DNA of 64,000 nt. It comes from an uncultured Collinsella sp. (GTDB lineage: Bacteria > Actinomycetota > Coriobacteriia > Coriobacteriales > Coriobacteriaceae). Positions 8,893-18,099 of this stretch are shown here, piece by piece (position 1 is the stretch's first letter; every line of letters begins with the position of its first letter). Position numbers and translations under genes: made by a program. The stretch covers positions 62,001 through 126,000 of the forward strand of contig CALKBO010000028.1 of assembly GCA_937989875.1 (NCBI GenBank), read 5' to 3'. Under the pieces are notes generated by a model. That model was given only the letters and a program-made list of their open reading frames with translations, made no database searches and was not told where the DNA came from.

Positions 8893-11541
8893 CTAGCAGA
8901 CGGCGTAATCCTGGGGCTCGCGGCCGTAGTAGGCGTCCAGGTAGAGCTCCTTGATCTCGCTCATGAGCGGGTAGCGCGGGTTGGCGCCGGTGCACTGGTC
9001 GTTGAATGCCTGCTCGGTCATTTCGTCGAGGGTGTCGAGGAAGTACTGCTCGTCAACACCGTAGTCGGCGATGGTCTTCTTGACGCCGATGAAGTCCTTG
9101 AGCTCTTCGAGCTTCGTGATGAAGTTCTCGAAGACCTCCTTGTCGTCCTTGCCCTCGATGCCGCAGTACTTGGCCATCTCGGCGTAGTTGTGCAGCGCGT
9201 TGGGGTAAGGATACTGGGAGAAGGTACCCATCTTGACGGGAGCCTCGGCGGCGTTGTAGCGCATGACGCGGGTCAGGATGACAGCGTTTGCGAGGCCGTG
9301 GGGCAGATGATGGAAGGCGCCGAGCTTGTGGGCCATGGAGTGGTTGAGGCCCAGGAAGGCGTTGGCGAAGGCCATACCGGCCATGCAGGAGGCGTTGTGC
9401 ATCTCCTCGCGGGCGTGCGGGTCCTTGGCGCCGTTCGTGAAGCTGGAGGGCAGGTTCTCGAAGACGAGCTTGGCAGCGCGCTCGGAGAGGCCCTTGGTGT
9501 AGTCGGAAGCCATGATGGAGACGTAGGACTCGATGGCGTGGGTCATGACGTCGATGCCGGAGGCAGCGGTCAGGCCGCGCGGGGCGGTCATGCAGTTGTC
9601 GGCGTCGACGATAGCCATGTTGGGGAGCAGCGCGTAGTCGGCGAGCGGCCACTTGATGCCGGTCTCCTTGTCGGTGATGATGGCGAACGGCGTGCACTCG
9701 GAGCCGGTACCCGAAGAGGTCGGGACGGCGACGAAGTAGGCCTTCTTGCCCATCTCGGGGAAGGTGAAGATACGCTTGCGGATGTCCATGAAGTCCATGG
9801 CCATGTCCTCAAACTTGCACTCGGGGTGCTCGTACATCATCCACATGATCTTGCCGGCGTCCATAGCGGAGCCACCGCCGACGGCGATGATGACGTCCGG
9901 CTCAAAGAGAGCCATCTGCTTGGCGCCGCGACGTGCGCACTGCAGCGACGGATCGGGCTCGACGTCGTAGAAGCAGTCGTGGGCGATGCCCATCTCGTCG
10001 AGCTTGGCCTCGATGGCGCGGGTGTTGCCATTCTTGAAGAGGAACTGGTCGGTGACGATGAAGGCGCGCTTCTTGCCCATGACGTTGCCCAGCTCGTCGA
10101 GGGCGACGGGCGTGGAACCCTTCTTGAAGTAGACCTTCTCGGGAGCGCGGAACCACAGCATGTTCTCACGGCGCTCGGCCACAGTCTTAACGTTGATCAA
10201 GTGCTTCACCCCAACGTTCTCGGAGACGGAGTTGCCGCCCCAGGAGCCGCAGCCCAGGGTCAGAGACGGCTTCATGCCAAAGTTGTACAGGTCACCGATG
10301 CCGCCGTGCGAGGACGGGGTGTTGATGACGATACGGCAGGCCTTCATGACGTGCTCGAACAGGCTGATCTTCTCGGCCTGGGCGGGGTGCACGTACAGAG
10401 AGGCGGTGTGGCCCGGGCCACCGGCGAGCACCAGGTGCTCGGCCTTGTCGACGGCCTCCTGGAAGTCCTTGGCGTGGTACATGGCCAGGACCGGGGAGAG
10501 CTTCTCGTGGGAGAACTCCTCCTTGGCGGGGTCGGTGGAGGTGACCTCGGCGATCAGGATCTTGGTCTTGGCGGGAACCTCGATGCCGGCGAGCTCGGCG
10601 ATCTTGGCGGCAGCCATGCCGGGGATGCGGTGGTCGAGAGCGCCGTTCTTGAACATGGCGGCACGCAGGGCCTCCATCTCGGCACCCTGCTTGACGAAGT
10701 AGCAGCCGCGCTTCTGGAACTCGGCCTTGACCTGGTCATAGATGGTGTCGATGACGGTCACGGACTGCTCGGAAGCGCAGATCATGCCGTTGTCGAAGGT
10801 CTTGGAGTGGATGATGGAGTTGACGGCGAGCAGCACGTCGGCGGTGTCGTCGATGACGACCGGGGTGTTACCGGCGCCAACGCCCAGGGCGGGCTTGCCC
10901 GAGGAGTAGGCGGCCTTGACCATGCCCGGGCCACCGGTGGCGAGGATGATGTCGACGTCGCGCATGACCATGTTGGTCAGCTCGATGGAGGGGACATCGA
11001 CCCAGCCGATGATGCCCTCGGGGGCGCCGGCCTTGACGGCGGCGTCAAGCACGAGCTTGGCGGCGGCGATGGTGCACTTGGCGGCAGCCGGGTGCGGGGA
11101 GATGATGATGGCGTTGCGGGTCTTCAGGCAGATCAGCGTCTTGAAGATCGCGGTGGAGGTGGGGTTGGTCGTCGGGATGACGGCGCCCACGATGCCGATG
11201 GGCTCGGCGATCTTGGTGATGCCGTAAGCCTCGTCGCGCTCCAGGACACCACAGGTCTTGGTGTTCTTGTAAGCGTTGTAGATGTACTCTGCGGCGTAGT
11301 GGTTCTTGATGACCTTGTCCTCAAGAACGCCGCGGCCGGTCTCCTCGATGGCCATCTTCGCCAACGGGATACGAGCCTTGTTGGCGGCCATGGCGGCCTC
11401 ATAGAAGATCTTGTCGACCTGCTCCTGCGTGTACGTAGCAAAAAGCGCCTGGGCCTCTCGCATCTGAGCGAGCTTAGCCTCAAGCGCCTCTACGTTGTCC
11501 ACAATTGCGGGAGTAGTGTTTTCCGGTGACTTTTTCACCAT
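8893..11541 (-). CDS. adhE: Bifunctional acetaldehyde-CoA/alcohol dehydrogenase
   Basis: 882 residues, full length for AdhE. The N-terminal half is an aldehyde dehydrogenase reducing acetyl-CoA to acetaldehyde, with the catalytic Cys in NGMICASEQS and the GVGAGNTP block. The C-terminal half is an iron-containing alcohol dehydrogenase reducing acetaldehyde to ethanol, with VGGGSAMDAGK and the GIDVMTHAIES metal-site segment. The fused enzyme reoxidises NADH during fermentation and forms spirosomes in known cases. The start ATG has AAGGAG seven bases upstream. It is transcribed alone or with the kinase-like gene downstream. Operator-like repeats lie about 95-125 bases upstream of the start. Confidence 0.97.
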   Translation of the reverse strand: MVKKSPENTTPAIVDNVEALEAKLAQMREAQALFATYTQEQVDKIFYEAAMAANKARIPLAKMAIEETGRGVLEDKVIKNHYAAEYIYNAYKNTKTCGVLERDEAYGITKIAEPIGIVGAVIPTTNPTSTAIFKTLICLKTRNAIIISPHPAAAKCTIAAAKLVLDAAVKAGAPEGIIGWVDVPSIELTNMVMRDVDIILATGGPGMVKAAYSSGKPALGVGAGNTPVVIDDTADVLLAVNSIIHSKTFDNGMICASEQSVTVIDTIYDQVKAEFQKRGCYFVKQGAEMEALRAAMFKNGALDHRIPGMAAAKIAELAGIEVPAKTKILIAEVTSTDPAKEEFSHEKLSPVLAMYHAKDFQEAVDKAEHLVLAGGPGHTASLYVHPAQAEKISLFEHVMKACRIVINTPSSHGGIGDLYNFGMKPSLTLGCGSWGGNSVSENVGVKHLINVKTVAERRENMLWFRAPEKVYFKKGSTPVALDELGNVMGKKRAFIVTDQFLFKNGNTRAIEAKLDEMGIAHDCFYDVEPDPSLQCARRGAKQMALFEPDVIIAVGGGSAMDAGKIMWMMYEHPECKFEDMAMDFMDIRKRIFTFPEMGKKAYFVAVPTSSGTGSECTPFAIITDKETGIKWPLADYALLPNMAIVDADNCMTAPRGLTAASGIDVMTHAIESYVSIMASDYTKGLSERAAKLVFENLPSSFTNGAKDPHAREEMHNASCMAGMAFANAFLGLNHSMAHKLGAFHHLPHGLANAVILTRVMRYNAAEAPVKMGTFSQYPYPNALHNYAEMAKYCGIEGKDDKEVFENFITKLEELKDFIGVKKTIADYGVDEQYFLDTLDEMTEQAFNDQCTGANPRYPLMSEIKELYLDAYYGREPQDYAVC

Positions 11542-11632
11542 TTGTGTCTCCTTGCGATCGGAGATTTACCCTACGCCTTGCATGATAGCAAGAAATTATT
11601 CGGCGAACGGTAAGATTCCCGTAAAAGGCACA

Positions 11633-11664
11633 CTAAAACGCTTCAATAAACTGAAACGCTTTAA
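11633..11664 (-). promoter_or_regulatory. Tandem operator-like repeats upstream of adhE
   Basis: CTAAAACGCTTCAA (11633-11646) and CTGAAACGCTTTAA (11651-11664) are near-identical, 18 bp apart, and each is a near-palindrome around CGC. The shape resembles LacI/GalR-family (cre-like) operators. They lie in the 5' region of adhE, and no other gene starts nearby except the transposase on the other strand. I saw no TTGTGA-type Rex site. Confidence 0.4.
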
Positions 11665-11694
11665 CTAAAACTATCTGCCTGCTGCATCGCCTCG

Positions 11695-11743
11695 CTCATT
11701 GGGGACAGACTTACATGAGTGCTTTCACTCATTTGGGACAGAC
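11695..11743 (+). repeat. REP-like palindrome, left copy beside the transposase
   Basis: 49-bp unit with the perfect hairpin ATGAGTG-CTTT-CACTCAT (11715-11732) between GGGGACAGAC and GGGACAGAC. It matches the reverse complement of 12693-12741 at 46 of 49 positions. Confidence 0.85.
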
Positions 11744-11873
11744 ATCGTTTTGCCATTTTGCCGTTCTGAACCTGTTTTTGCCGCTCATTGGATATAAATA
11801 GGTTACAGGCTCAGCATTTCGCGTTCCTTCTCTCCTTTTAGGTGTTGCCTGTTCAGTTTTGAAAGGAGAGATT

Positions 11874-12650
11874 ATGCCCCGATGCGCCCGCGCCGTTTCG
11901 CTCACCGGCTATTACCACGTCTTTGACCGTGGCAACTCCAAACAGATTATTTTTGAAGATGACTCTGACCGATATCGTTTCTTATCGGACATCTCGGACA
12001 GGTTTGCACGCCATAAAGTGGCAGTGTTGGCTTGGTGCCTTATGGACAACCACTTCCATTTGATGGTTGATGACCCATTTGACAACCTTTCAAACGCAAT
12101 GCAGTGCGCACTGACGGCGTATGCCAAGTATTTCAACGGGAAAACGGGGAGAACGGGGCATTTGTTTGACAATCGCTATTCGCGGGTCGCGGTCGAGTCG
12201 GACACACAGGCGGTGCAGCTACTCGATTATATCCATCTCAATCCTGTGAAGGGTGCGCTCGACTCGCTCGAGGCGTACCGCTGGTCAAGCTACAAGGCAT
12301 ATCAGCTGGGCTATGATCCCTTTGACATCTGTGACGCGGCTCCTATGCTCGATATCGTCGGAGGCTCCCGTTGCTATTGCGAGCATCTCGAGGAAGTTGC
12401 CGGGCGCACTTGGTCAGTGGAGGTTCTTCCACGCCGGCGGATCCCCGATGAGGAGGCCCTTTCCATTGCGCACGAAGTCCTGCCGAGCATAGATCCTGCG
12501 CTGCTCAAGGCCCTGCCACGCCCCGATCGCGATGCCTGTCTGCTGAGGCTCAGGCGGGCACATCTCACGGTCAAGCAAATTGCCCGTATCACCGGCATTG
12601 GCGCTACAAGCGTGACCAAGGCCACTGTGGGCTGGAGGGAGGCTGCGTGA
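11874..12650 (+). CDS. REP-associated tyrosine transposase (Y1_Tnp, IS200-like fold)
   Basis: 258 residues. The N-terminal 150 residues carry the Y1 nuclease fold: metal-binding HUH as HFH (residues 60-62, in MDNHFHLM), then the putative nucleophilic Tyr in TAYAKYFN and the RTGHLFDNRY block typical of RAYTs. The C-terminal part (about 180-258) has a helix-turn-helix-like region (LTVKQIARITGIGATSV). The ATG at 11874 is preceded by AAAGGAG. RAYTs are single-stranded DNA nucleases acting on palindromic REP sequences; both flanks here carry such palindromes. The ORF appears intact. Confidence 0.88.
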   Translation: MPRCARAVSLTGYYHVFDRGNSKQIIFEDDSDRYRFLSDISDRFARHKVAVLAWCLMDNHFHLMVDDPFDNLSNAMQCALTAYAKYFNGKTGRTGHLFDNRYSRVAVESDTQAVQLLDYIHLNPVKGALDSLEAYRWSSYKAYQLGYDPFDICDAAPMLDIVGGSRCYCEHLEEVAGRTWSVEVLPRRRIPDEEALSIAHEVLPSIDPALLKALPRPDRDACLLRLRRAHLTVKQIARITGIGATSVTKATVGWREAA

Positions 12651-12692
12651 GGCTGGGCAGGACCTGATCATGGCGCCGCATGTGTACGTCAC

Positions 12693-12741
12693 GTCTGTCC
12701 CCAATGCGTGAAAGCACTCATGTAAGCCTGTCCCCAATGAG
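12693..12741 (-). repeat. REP-like palindrome, right copy beside the transposase
   Basis: Inverted copy of 11695-11743 (three mismatches in 49). One mismatch falls in the hairpin stem (ATGCGTG instead of ATGAGTG), weakening it by one pair. It directly precedes the rpmB terminator. Confidence 0.85.
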
Positions 12742-12744
12742 TGC

Positions 12745-12777
12745 AAAAAGGCGCCCTCCGTAGGGGAGGACGCCTTT
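12745..12777 (-). terminator. Terminator downstream of rpmB
   Basis: AAAGGCG...CCCTCC pairs with GGGGAGG...CGCCTTT. On the minus strand the stem is followed by a short U-run. It is separated from the rpmB stop by about 70 bases in which I see nothing else. Confidence 0.75.
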
Positions 12778-12845
12778 GGTAAGTTCTATATGAACGCGAG
12801 GTCTTTGACCCGGAGAGTCCGAGGTACTTGTTGGTAAGACCTTAT

Positions 12846-13034
12846 TTAGGAGCGCGCAACCTTGCCGGACTTGAGGCAGGTGGAGCAAACGTTCATCTTG
12901 CGACGGTGACCATCGACGACGACGTAGACGCGCTGGATGTTGGGGCGGAACTTACGGTTGGTGACGCGGTGAGAGTGGCTGATGGAGCGACCGGCAACGG
13001 GGTGCTTACCGCAAACTTCGCAAACTTTGGACAT
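12846..13034 (-). CDS. rpmB: 50S ribosomal protein L28 (zinc-binding form)
   Basis: 62 residues. SKVCEVCGKHPVAG at the N terminus and NVCSTCLKSGKV at the C terminus give two CxxC pairs, i.e. the zinc-containing (C+) form. HRVTNRKFRPN is the conserved L28 core. The ATG at 13034 was chosen over an upstream in-frame start because AAGGAGGG lies seven bases before it and the family begins at MSKVC. It is monocistronic, with its own promoter and terminator. Confidence 0.95.
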   Translation of the reverse strand: MSKVCEVCGKHPVAGRSISHSHRVTNRKFRPNIQRVYVVVDGHRRKMNVCSTCLKSGKVARS

Positions 13035-13088
13035 AACTGACCCTCCTTGGGCGACAAACGAACATGTCGCGTTAACAAACAAGTCTAA

Positions 13089-13097
13089 ACTATAGCA
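13089..13097 (-). promoter_or_regulatory. Extended -10 promoter of rpmB
   Basis: On the minus strand the sequence reads TGCTATAGT, an extended -10 (TGn-TATAGT), about 55 bases upstream of the start codon. The same TGCTATAGT occurs before rpsT. No good -35 is seen. Confidence 0.5.
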
Positions 13098-13340
13098 CAG
13101 AAGCAGCTCCCTGTGCGTAATCTACACAGAGATATTTCTCTTTTGGCGATAGTGCTCACGCCACGGCCCTGGACGTAGATCCGATTTGCGTGCAGCAGAG
13201 GGGATTATGCCAGCTCGTGCGTATGTTTTCAAGCTCGTCCCACAAATATATATAGGTTTATTGAGCATTGGGCTCCGTTTACGGATTGCTCTGTATTTAT
13301 GCTCGCAATTAAGCTCGAGGTTGGCTACACTATCCCTTGA
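13098..13340. other. Intergenic stretch between rpmB and the pyr leader
   Basis: I see no convincing gene here. There is an AT-rich patch (ACAAATATATATAGG, around 13241-13255). A possible -10 (TACACT) at about 13326-13331, close to the leader hairpins, could be the pyr operon promoter, but its -35 is poor. Confidence 0.4.
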
Positions 13341-13356
13341 CCATTAAAGGGGTACG

Positions 13357-14070
<714 letters not shown>

Positions 14071-14074
14071 TACC

Positions 14075-15019
14075 GTGGCGTTCAACCATAAGCACCTGAT
14101 CGACATTACCGAGTACTCCGAAGAGGACATCAAGCTCATCCTCGAGACCGCCAAGGCGTTCTCCGAGGTCAACGAGCGTGCGATCAAGAAGGTCCCCACG
14201 CTCAAGGGTAAGACCATCGTCAACATGTTCAACGAGCCCTCGACGCGCACCCGCAGCTCCTTCGAGCTCGCCGAGAAGCGCCTTTCGGCCGACAGTCTTA
14301 ACTTTGGCGGCTCCTCGACCTCCACGGTCAAGGGCGAGAGCCTCGTCGACACTGTCGAGACCCTCAACGCCTACAAGATCGACTGCATCGTCGTGCGCGA
14401 TAAGCACGCCGGTGCTCCCTACATCGTCACGCAGAACTCGCCCGCGAGCGTTATCTGCGCCGGTGACGGCAAGCACAACCATCCTACGCAGGCCCTGCTC
14501 GACCTGTACACCATCTGGGAGCACAAGGGTGACTTCCACGGTCTGAAGGTCGCCGTCGTCGGCGATATCGCGCACTCCCGCGTCTGCGGCTCGCTGATCC
14601 CCGCCCTTAAGATCATGGGCTGCGAGACCTACGCCGTCGCCCCCGGCACGCTGCTGCCGCCGGCGCCCGAGGTCCTGGGCTGCGACCACGTGACGAGCGA
14701 CCTCGATTCCGTCCTGCCCGAGCTGGACGTCGTCTACATGCTGCGCGTGCAGCAGGAGCGCCTCGAGGGTGCCCCGTTCCCGACCATTCGCGAGTACCAC
14801 AAGCTCTTCGGCCTGACCAAGGACCGTGAGAAGCTCATGAAGCCCGACGCGATCATCTGCCACCCGGGCCCCATCAACCGCGGTGTCGAGTTCGACTCCT
14901 ATATGGCCGACCACCCGCAACGCTCCGTCATCCTGGAGCAGGTCTACGGCGGTATCTGCGTGCGTATGGCTATCCTGTATCTGCTGCTTGGAGGTGCCGA
15001 TAATGGCCTTGCTTCTTAA
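14075..15019 (+). CDS. pyrB: Aspartate carbamoyltransferase catalytic chain
   Basis: 314 residues. Carbamoyl phosphate + aspartate to carbamoyl aspartate, the first committed pyrimidine step. The carbamoyl-phosphate loop FNEPSTRTRSSFELA and the 80s-loop Lys in GSSTSTVKGES are present, as is HPTQALLDLYT. No regulatory chain gene (pyrI) is adjacent. The GTG at 14075 (GGGAGG 11 bases upstream) was preferred; a GTG at 14063, overlapping the pyrR stop, would add four residues. The 3' end overlaps pyrC by 17 bases. Confidence 0.95.
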   Translation: MAFNHKHLIDITEYSEEDIKLILETAKAFSEVNERAIKKVPTLKGKTIVNMFNEPSTRTRSSFELAEKRLSADSLNFGGSSTSTVKGESLVDTVETLNAYKIDCIVVRDKHAGAPYIVTQNSPASVICAGDGKHNHPTQALLDLYTIWEHKGDFHGLKVAVVGDIAHSRVCGSLIPALKIMGCETYAVAPGTLLPPAPEVLGCDHVTSDLDSVLPELDVVYMLRVQQERLEGAPFPTIREYHKLFGLTKDREKLMKPDAIICHPGPINRGVEFDSYMADHPQRSVILEQVYGGICVRMAILYLLLGGADNGLAS

Positions 15020-16292
15020 GAATGCCCACGTCGTCGACCCGTCCGTCGAGCTTGACGGTGTCGTTGACGTCCTGATTGACGGCGACAAGATCGCCGAGGT
15101 CGGCGAGAATCTCGCCGTCGAGGGAGCCGAGGTCCGCGACCTTTCCGGCAAGTACCTCGTCCCCGGCCTGGTGGATATGCACGTTCACCTTCGCGAGCCC
15201 GGCTACGAGGTCAAAGAGGACATCGAGAGCGGCACCCGCGCAGCTGCCAAGGGCGGCTTTACCGGCGTGTGCGCCATGCCCAACACCGATCCCGTCACCG
15301 ATAACGGCACCGTCGTGGAGTTCGTCAAGTCCCGCGCTGCCGAGGTCGGCCACTGCCGCGTCTATCCGTCGGGCGCCATGACCCGCGGTCTTAAGGGCGA
15401 CGCCATGTCCGAGATGGGCGATATGGTCGCCCACGGCGCCGTCGCCTTCACCGATGACGGTCGCGGCGTGCAGGGTGCGGGCATGCTCCGTCGCTGCATG
15501 GATTACGGCAAGATGTTCGGCAAGGTCTTTATGAGCCACTGCCAGGACGAGGACCTGGTCGGCCACGGCCAGATCAACGAGGGTAAGGTCTCGACCCGTC
15601 TGGCTCTCGAGGGCTGGCCGGCTGCCGGCGAGGAGCTCCAGATCGCCCGCGACATCGAGATCGCCAAGCTGACCGGTGCCAAGCTGCACATCCAGCACAT
15701 CTCCACCGCCCATGGCCTGGAGATCGTGCGTGCCGGTAAGGCCGCTGGCGTTCAGGTTACCTGCGAGGCCACCCCGCACCACATGTTCCTGACCGAGAAC
15801 GACCTGGACGAGACCTACAACACCTCGCTCAAGGTCAATCCGCCGCTGCGTACCGAGGAGGATGCCGAGGCCATCCGTCAGGGCGTCATCGACGGCACCG
15901 TCGACGCTATCGTCACCGATCACGCTCCCCACACCCCGTGGGAGAAGGCCCGCGAGTTCGAGCTCGCGCCCTTTGGCATGATCGGCCTCGAGACGTCGCT
16001 GTCGCTCGTGCTCACCGAGCTGGTCAACACCGGTAAGATGGGCATGGGCCGCATGGTCGAGCTCATGGCCATCAAGCCGCGTGAGATTCTGGGCCTCGAC
16101 CAGGTTCAGGTCAAGGCGGGCTCCGTTGCCGACCTGACCGTGTTCGACCCCTCCGCAACCTGGACGGTTGGCGAGGACGGTTACGAGTCGCGCGCCGAGA
16201 ACTCCGGTTTTGCCGGCCGCACGCTCACCGGTCGTGCCACCGATGTATTTGTCGGCGGTAAACAGACGCTTGCCGACGGCTGCATCTGCTAG
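15003..16292 (+). CDS. pyrC: Dihydroorotase
   Basis: 429 residues, class I (long) dihydroorotase of the amidohydrolase superfamily. Zinc ligands are in DMHVHLREPG (HxH), HIQHIS and ATPHHM, and the catalytic Asp in TDHAPHT. It cyclises carbamoyl aspartate to dihydroorotate. The ATG at 15003 is preceded by TTGGAGGTG inside pyrB and lies 17 bases before the pyrB stop, indicating translational coupling. The same frame is open further upstream within pyrB but without conserved content. Confidence 0.96.
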   Translation: MALLLKNAHVVDPSVELDGVVDVLIDGDKIAEVGENLAVEGAEVRDLSGKYLVPGLVDMHVHLREPGYEVKEDIESGTRAAAKGGFTGVCAMPNTDPVTDNGTVVEFVKSRAAEVGHCRVYPSGAMTRGLKGDAMSEMGDMVAHGAVAFTDDGRGVQGAGMLRRCMDYGKMFGKVFMSHCQDEDLVGHGQINEGKVSTRLALEGWPAAGEELQIARDIEIAKLTGAKLHIQHISTAHGLEIVRAGKAAGVQVTCEATPHHMFLTENDLDETYNTSLKVNPPLRTEEDAEAIRQGVIDGTVDAIVTDHAPHTPWEKAREFELAPFGMIGLETSLSLVLTELVNTGKMGMGRMVELMAIKPREILGLDQVQVKAGSVADLTVFDPSATWTVGEDGYESRAENSGFAGRTLTGRATDVFVGGKQTLADGCIC

Positions 16293-16312
16293 CATAGACT
16301 TATCGCTTTTGT

Positions 16313-16341
16313 GCGCGGCGCCCTTTCGGTGCCGCGCTTTC
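16313..16341 (+). terminator. Terminator-like hairpin inside the pyr operon, between pyrC and pyrK
   Basis: GCGCGGCGCC pairs with GGTGCCGCGC (one G-T pair) across a CTTTC loop, followed by TTTCT. It lies in the only sizeable gap (92 bases) of the operon and may reduce expression of pyrKDF relative to pyrRBC. Confidence 0.55.
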
Positions 16342-16384
16342 TATTCGTTTGGACCATGCAACCGCATGGGGGATTGGAGCGTCT

Positions 16385-17176
16385 ATGCCCACACCTTCCA
16401 CTGCACGCATGCATGACTTCGAGGTCGTCTCGAACCGGGAGATCGCCGATGGCATCTTCTCGCTCGTCATCTCGGCCCCCAAGCTTGCAAGTGCGCTCAA
16501 GCCCGGTCAGTTTGTGAACATCGCCGTACCTGGCGATGCGTCCTCGCTGCTTCGCGTGCCCCTGAGCTACTACCGCGCCGACGCCGAGGCCGGCACCGTC
16601 GAGCTGTGGTACGCCGTCGTGGGCGATGATACCCGTCGTTTGTCCCAGATGGGCCCTGGCTCCACCTCTAACCTGCTGGGCCCCGGTGGCCGTGGCTGGA
16701 TGGTACCCGAGGGCACCAGGAAGGCCCTGCTCGTCGCCGGTGGCATCGGCGTTCCGCCTGTGTTGTGCCTGGCCGGCATGCTTGCCGAGCAGGGTGTGGC
16801 CGTCGACGTGTGCTTGGGCTTTGGCACCGCTTCCAAGGCCGTGGGTCTCGATGAGTTCCGTGCTCTGTGCGATACGGTCAACGTATGCACCGACGACGGC
16901 TCGCTCGGCACGCACGGTTTCTGCACCGATCCTGCCGCCGAGCTGCTCGGCGAGGGCGGCTACGACTACGTCGCCAGCTGTGGTCCCGCCGTCATGATGA
17001 AGAAGGTCGCCGAGGCTGCCGCCGAGGCCGGCGCGTACTGCGAGGTGTCGCTCGAGCGCATGATGAGCTGTGGCTTTGGCGCCTGCAACACCTGCAATGT
17101 CGAGACGGTCGACGGTATGAAGGGTGCTTGCATGTGCGGCCCCGTGTTCGATGCTTCCAAGGTGGTGGTCTTCTAG
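16385..17176 (+). CDS. pyrK: Dihydroorotate dehydrogenase B electron-transfer subunit
   Basis: 263 residues. FAD/[2Fe-2S] partner that couples PyrD (class 1B) to NAD+. The N-terminal ferredoxin-reductase-like FAD domain contains RVPLSYY, and the NAD-binding part LLVAGGIGVPPVL. The C-terminal iron-sulfur cysteines are in MSCGFGACNTC and GACMCGPVF. The ATG at 16385 follows GGATTGGAG. It overlaps the pyrD start by one base. Its presence shows that pyrimidine synthesis here uses NAD+, suited to anaerobic growth. Confidence 0.95.
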   Translation: MPTPSTARMHDFEVVSNREIADGIFSLVISAPKLASALKPGQFVNIAVPGDASSLLRVPLSYYRADAEAGTVELWYAVVGDDTRRLSQMGPGSTSNLLGPGGRGWMVPEGTRKALLVAGGIGVPPVLCLAGMLAEQGVAVDVCLGFGTASKAVGLDEFRALCDTVNVCTDDGSLGTHGFCTDPAAELLGEGGYDYVASCGPAVMMKKVAEAAAEAGAYCEVSLERMMSCGFGACNTCNVETVDGMKGACMCGPVFDASKVVVF

Positions 17177-18099
17177 TGGGTACCGTGAACATGGCCGTCG
17201 ATTTCGGCGGCGTCAAGATGCAGAACCCCATCAACACCGCAGCCGGTACTTTTGGCTACGGTTGGCAGTTCCAGAACTTCTTTGATGTTTCCCAGCTGGG
17301 CGCCATCACCACCAAGGGTTGCGCAGCCGAGCCCTGGCCCGGCAACCCCGCGCCCCGCATGGCCGAGATCCCCGGCGGTATGATCAACTCCGTGGGCCTT
17401 CAGAACCCCGGCGTGGCCGCCTTTGCCCGCGAGTCCGGCCCGTGGCTCGAGCAACTGTCCAAGGACGGTTGCCAGGTCATCTGTCAGGTTGCCGGCCACT
17501 CCGTTGACGAGTTTGTGCGCGCGCTCGAGATGTATGTCGAGCTATGCCCCTGGGCTGCCGGCTACGAGATCAACGTGAGCTGCCCCAACATCGTCGCCGG
17601 CGGTGCCGCCATGGGCTCTACGCCCGAGGGCGCCTCTTCCGTTATGGCTGCCTGCCGCAAGGTGACCGATAAGCCGCTGTTCGTGAAGATGGCGCCGGTC
17701 AACGTCGCCGAGATCGCCAAGGCCCTCGAAGCCGCCGGCGCCGACGGCCTTTCGGTCATTAACTCCATCCAGGGCATGGCCATCGACGTCCATACCCGCA
17801 AGTCCCGCGTGGCAAAGCCCAAGGGCGGCCTTTCGGGCCCGCTGTGCCACCACATCGCCGTGCGCATGGTCTGGGAGGTCGCCCAGGCCGTCGATATCCC
17901 CATCAACGGTGTCGGCGGTGTCATGACCGGCGAGGATGCGGCCGAGTTTATCCTGGCCGGTGCCACCTGCGTGTCGGTTGGCATGGCCAACTTCGTCGAT
18001 CCGTGCGCTTCGCTCAAGATCGCGCATGAGCTCGAGGCCTGGGCCGAGTCCCAGGGCGTAAAGGACATCAACGAGCTGGTAGGTGCTTTCGAATGCTAG
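17176..18099 (+). CDS. pyrD: Dihydroorotate dehydrogenase, class 1B catalytic subunit
   Basis: 307 residues, FMN-binding TIM barrel oxidising dihydroorotate to orotate. NPINTAAGTFGYG is at the N terminus, the catalytic base Cys is in NVSCPNI (class 1 enzymes use Cys), and GVGGVMTGEDAAEFILAGA forms the FMN phosphate site. The GTG at 17176 overlaps the pyrK stop (TAGTG). GTG 17185 and ATG 17191 are alternative starts a few codons in. Its 3' end overlaps pyrF by seven bases. Confidence 0.95.
   Translation: MGTVNMAVDFGGVKMQNPINTAAGTFGYGWQFQNFFDVSQLGAITTKGCAAEPWPGNPAPRMAEIPGGMINSVGLQNPGVAAFARESGPWLEQLSKDGCQVICQVAGHSVDEFVRALEMYVELCPWAAGYEINVSCPNIVAGGAAMGSTPEGASSVMAACRKVTDKPLFVKMAPVNVAEIAKALEAAGADGLSVINSIQGMAIDVHTRKSRVAKPKGGLSGPLCHHIAVRMVWEVAQAVDIPINGVGGVMTGEDAAEFILAGATCVSVGMANFVDPCASLKIAHELEAWAESQGVKDINELVGAFEC

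Larger units (their letters stand above)
11695..12741 (+). mobile_element. REP-associated tyrosine transposase locus with its two inverted REP-like ends
   Basis: A Y1/HUH transposase gene (11874-12650) lies between two 49-bp inverted palindromic repeats (46/49 identical). This is the arrangement of RAYT loci, where a single-copy transposase is bracketed by the palindromes it recognises. The unit is inserted between the divergently placed adhE and rpmB upstream/downstream regions. No target-site duplication could be identified. Confidence 0.75.

Noticed and set aside
8884..11529. An 881-codon open frame on the plus strand opposite adhE
   Set aside because: It is antisense to a full-length AdhE with all motifs. 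The translation is low-complexity Val/Gly/Leu/Asp-rich, as expected from the reverse of GC-biased codons, and has no recognisable domain.
11542..11700. Rex-type redox operator upstream of adhE
   Set aside because: No TTGTGA-N-TCACAA palindrome could be found; only the CGC-centred repeats are present.
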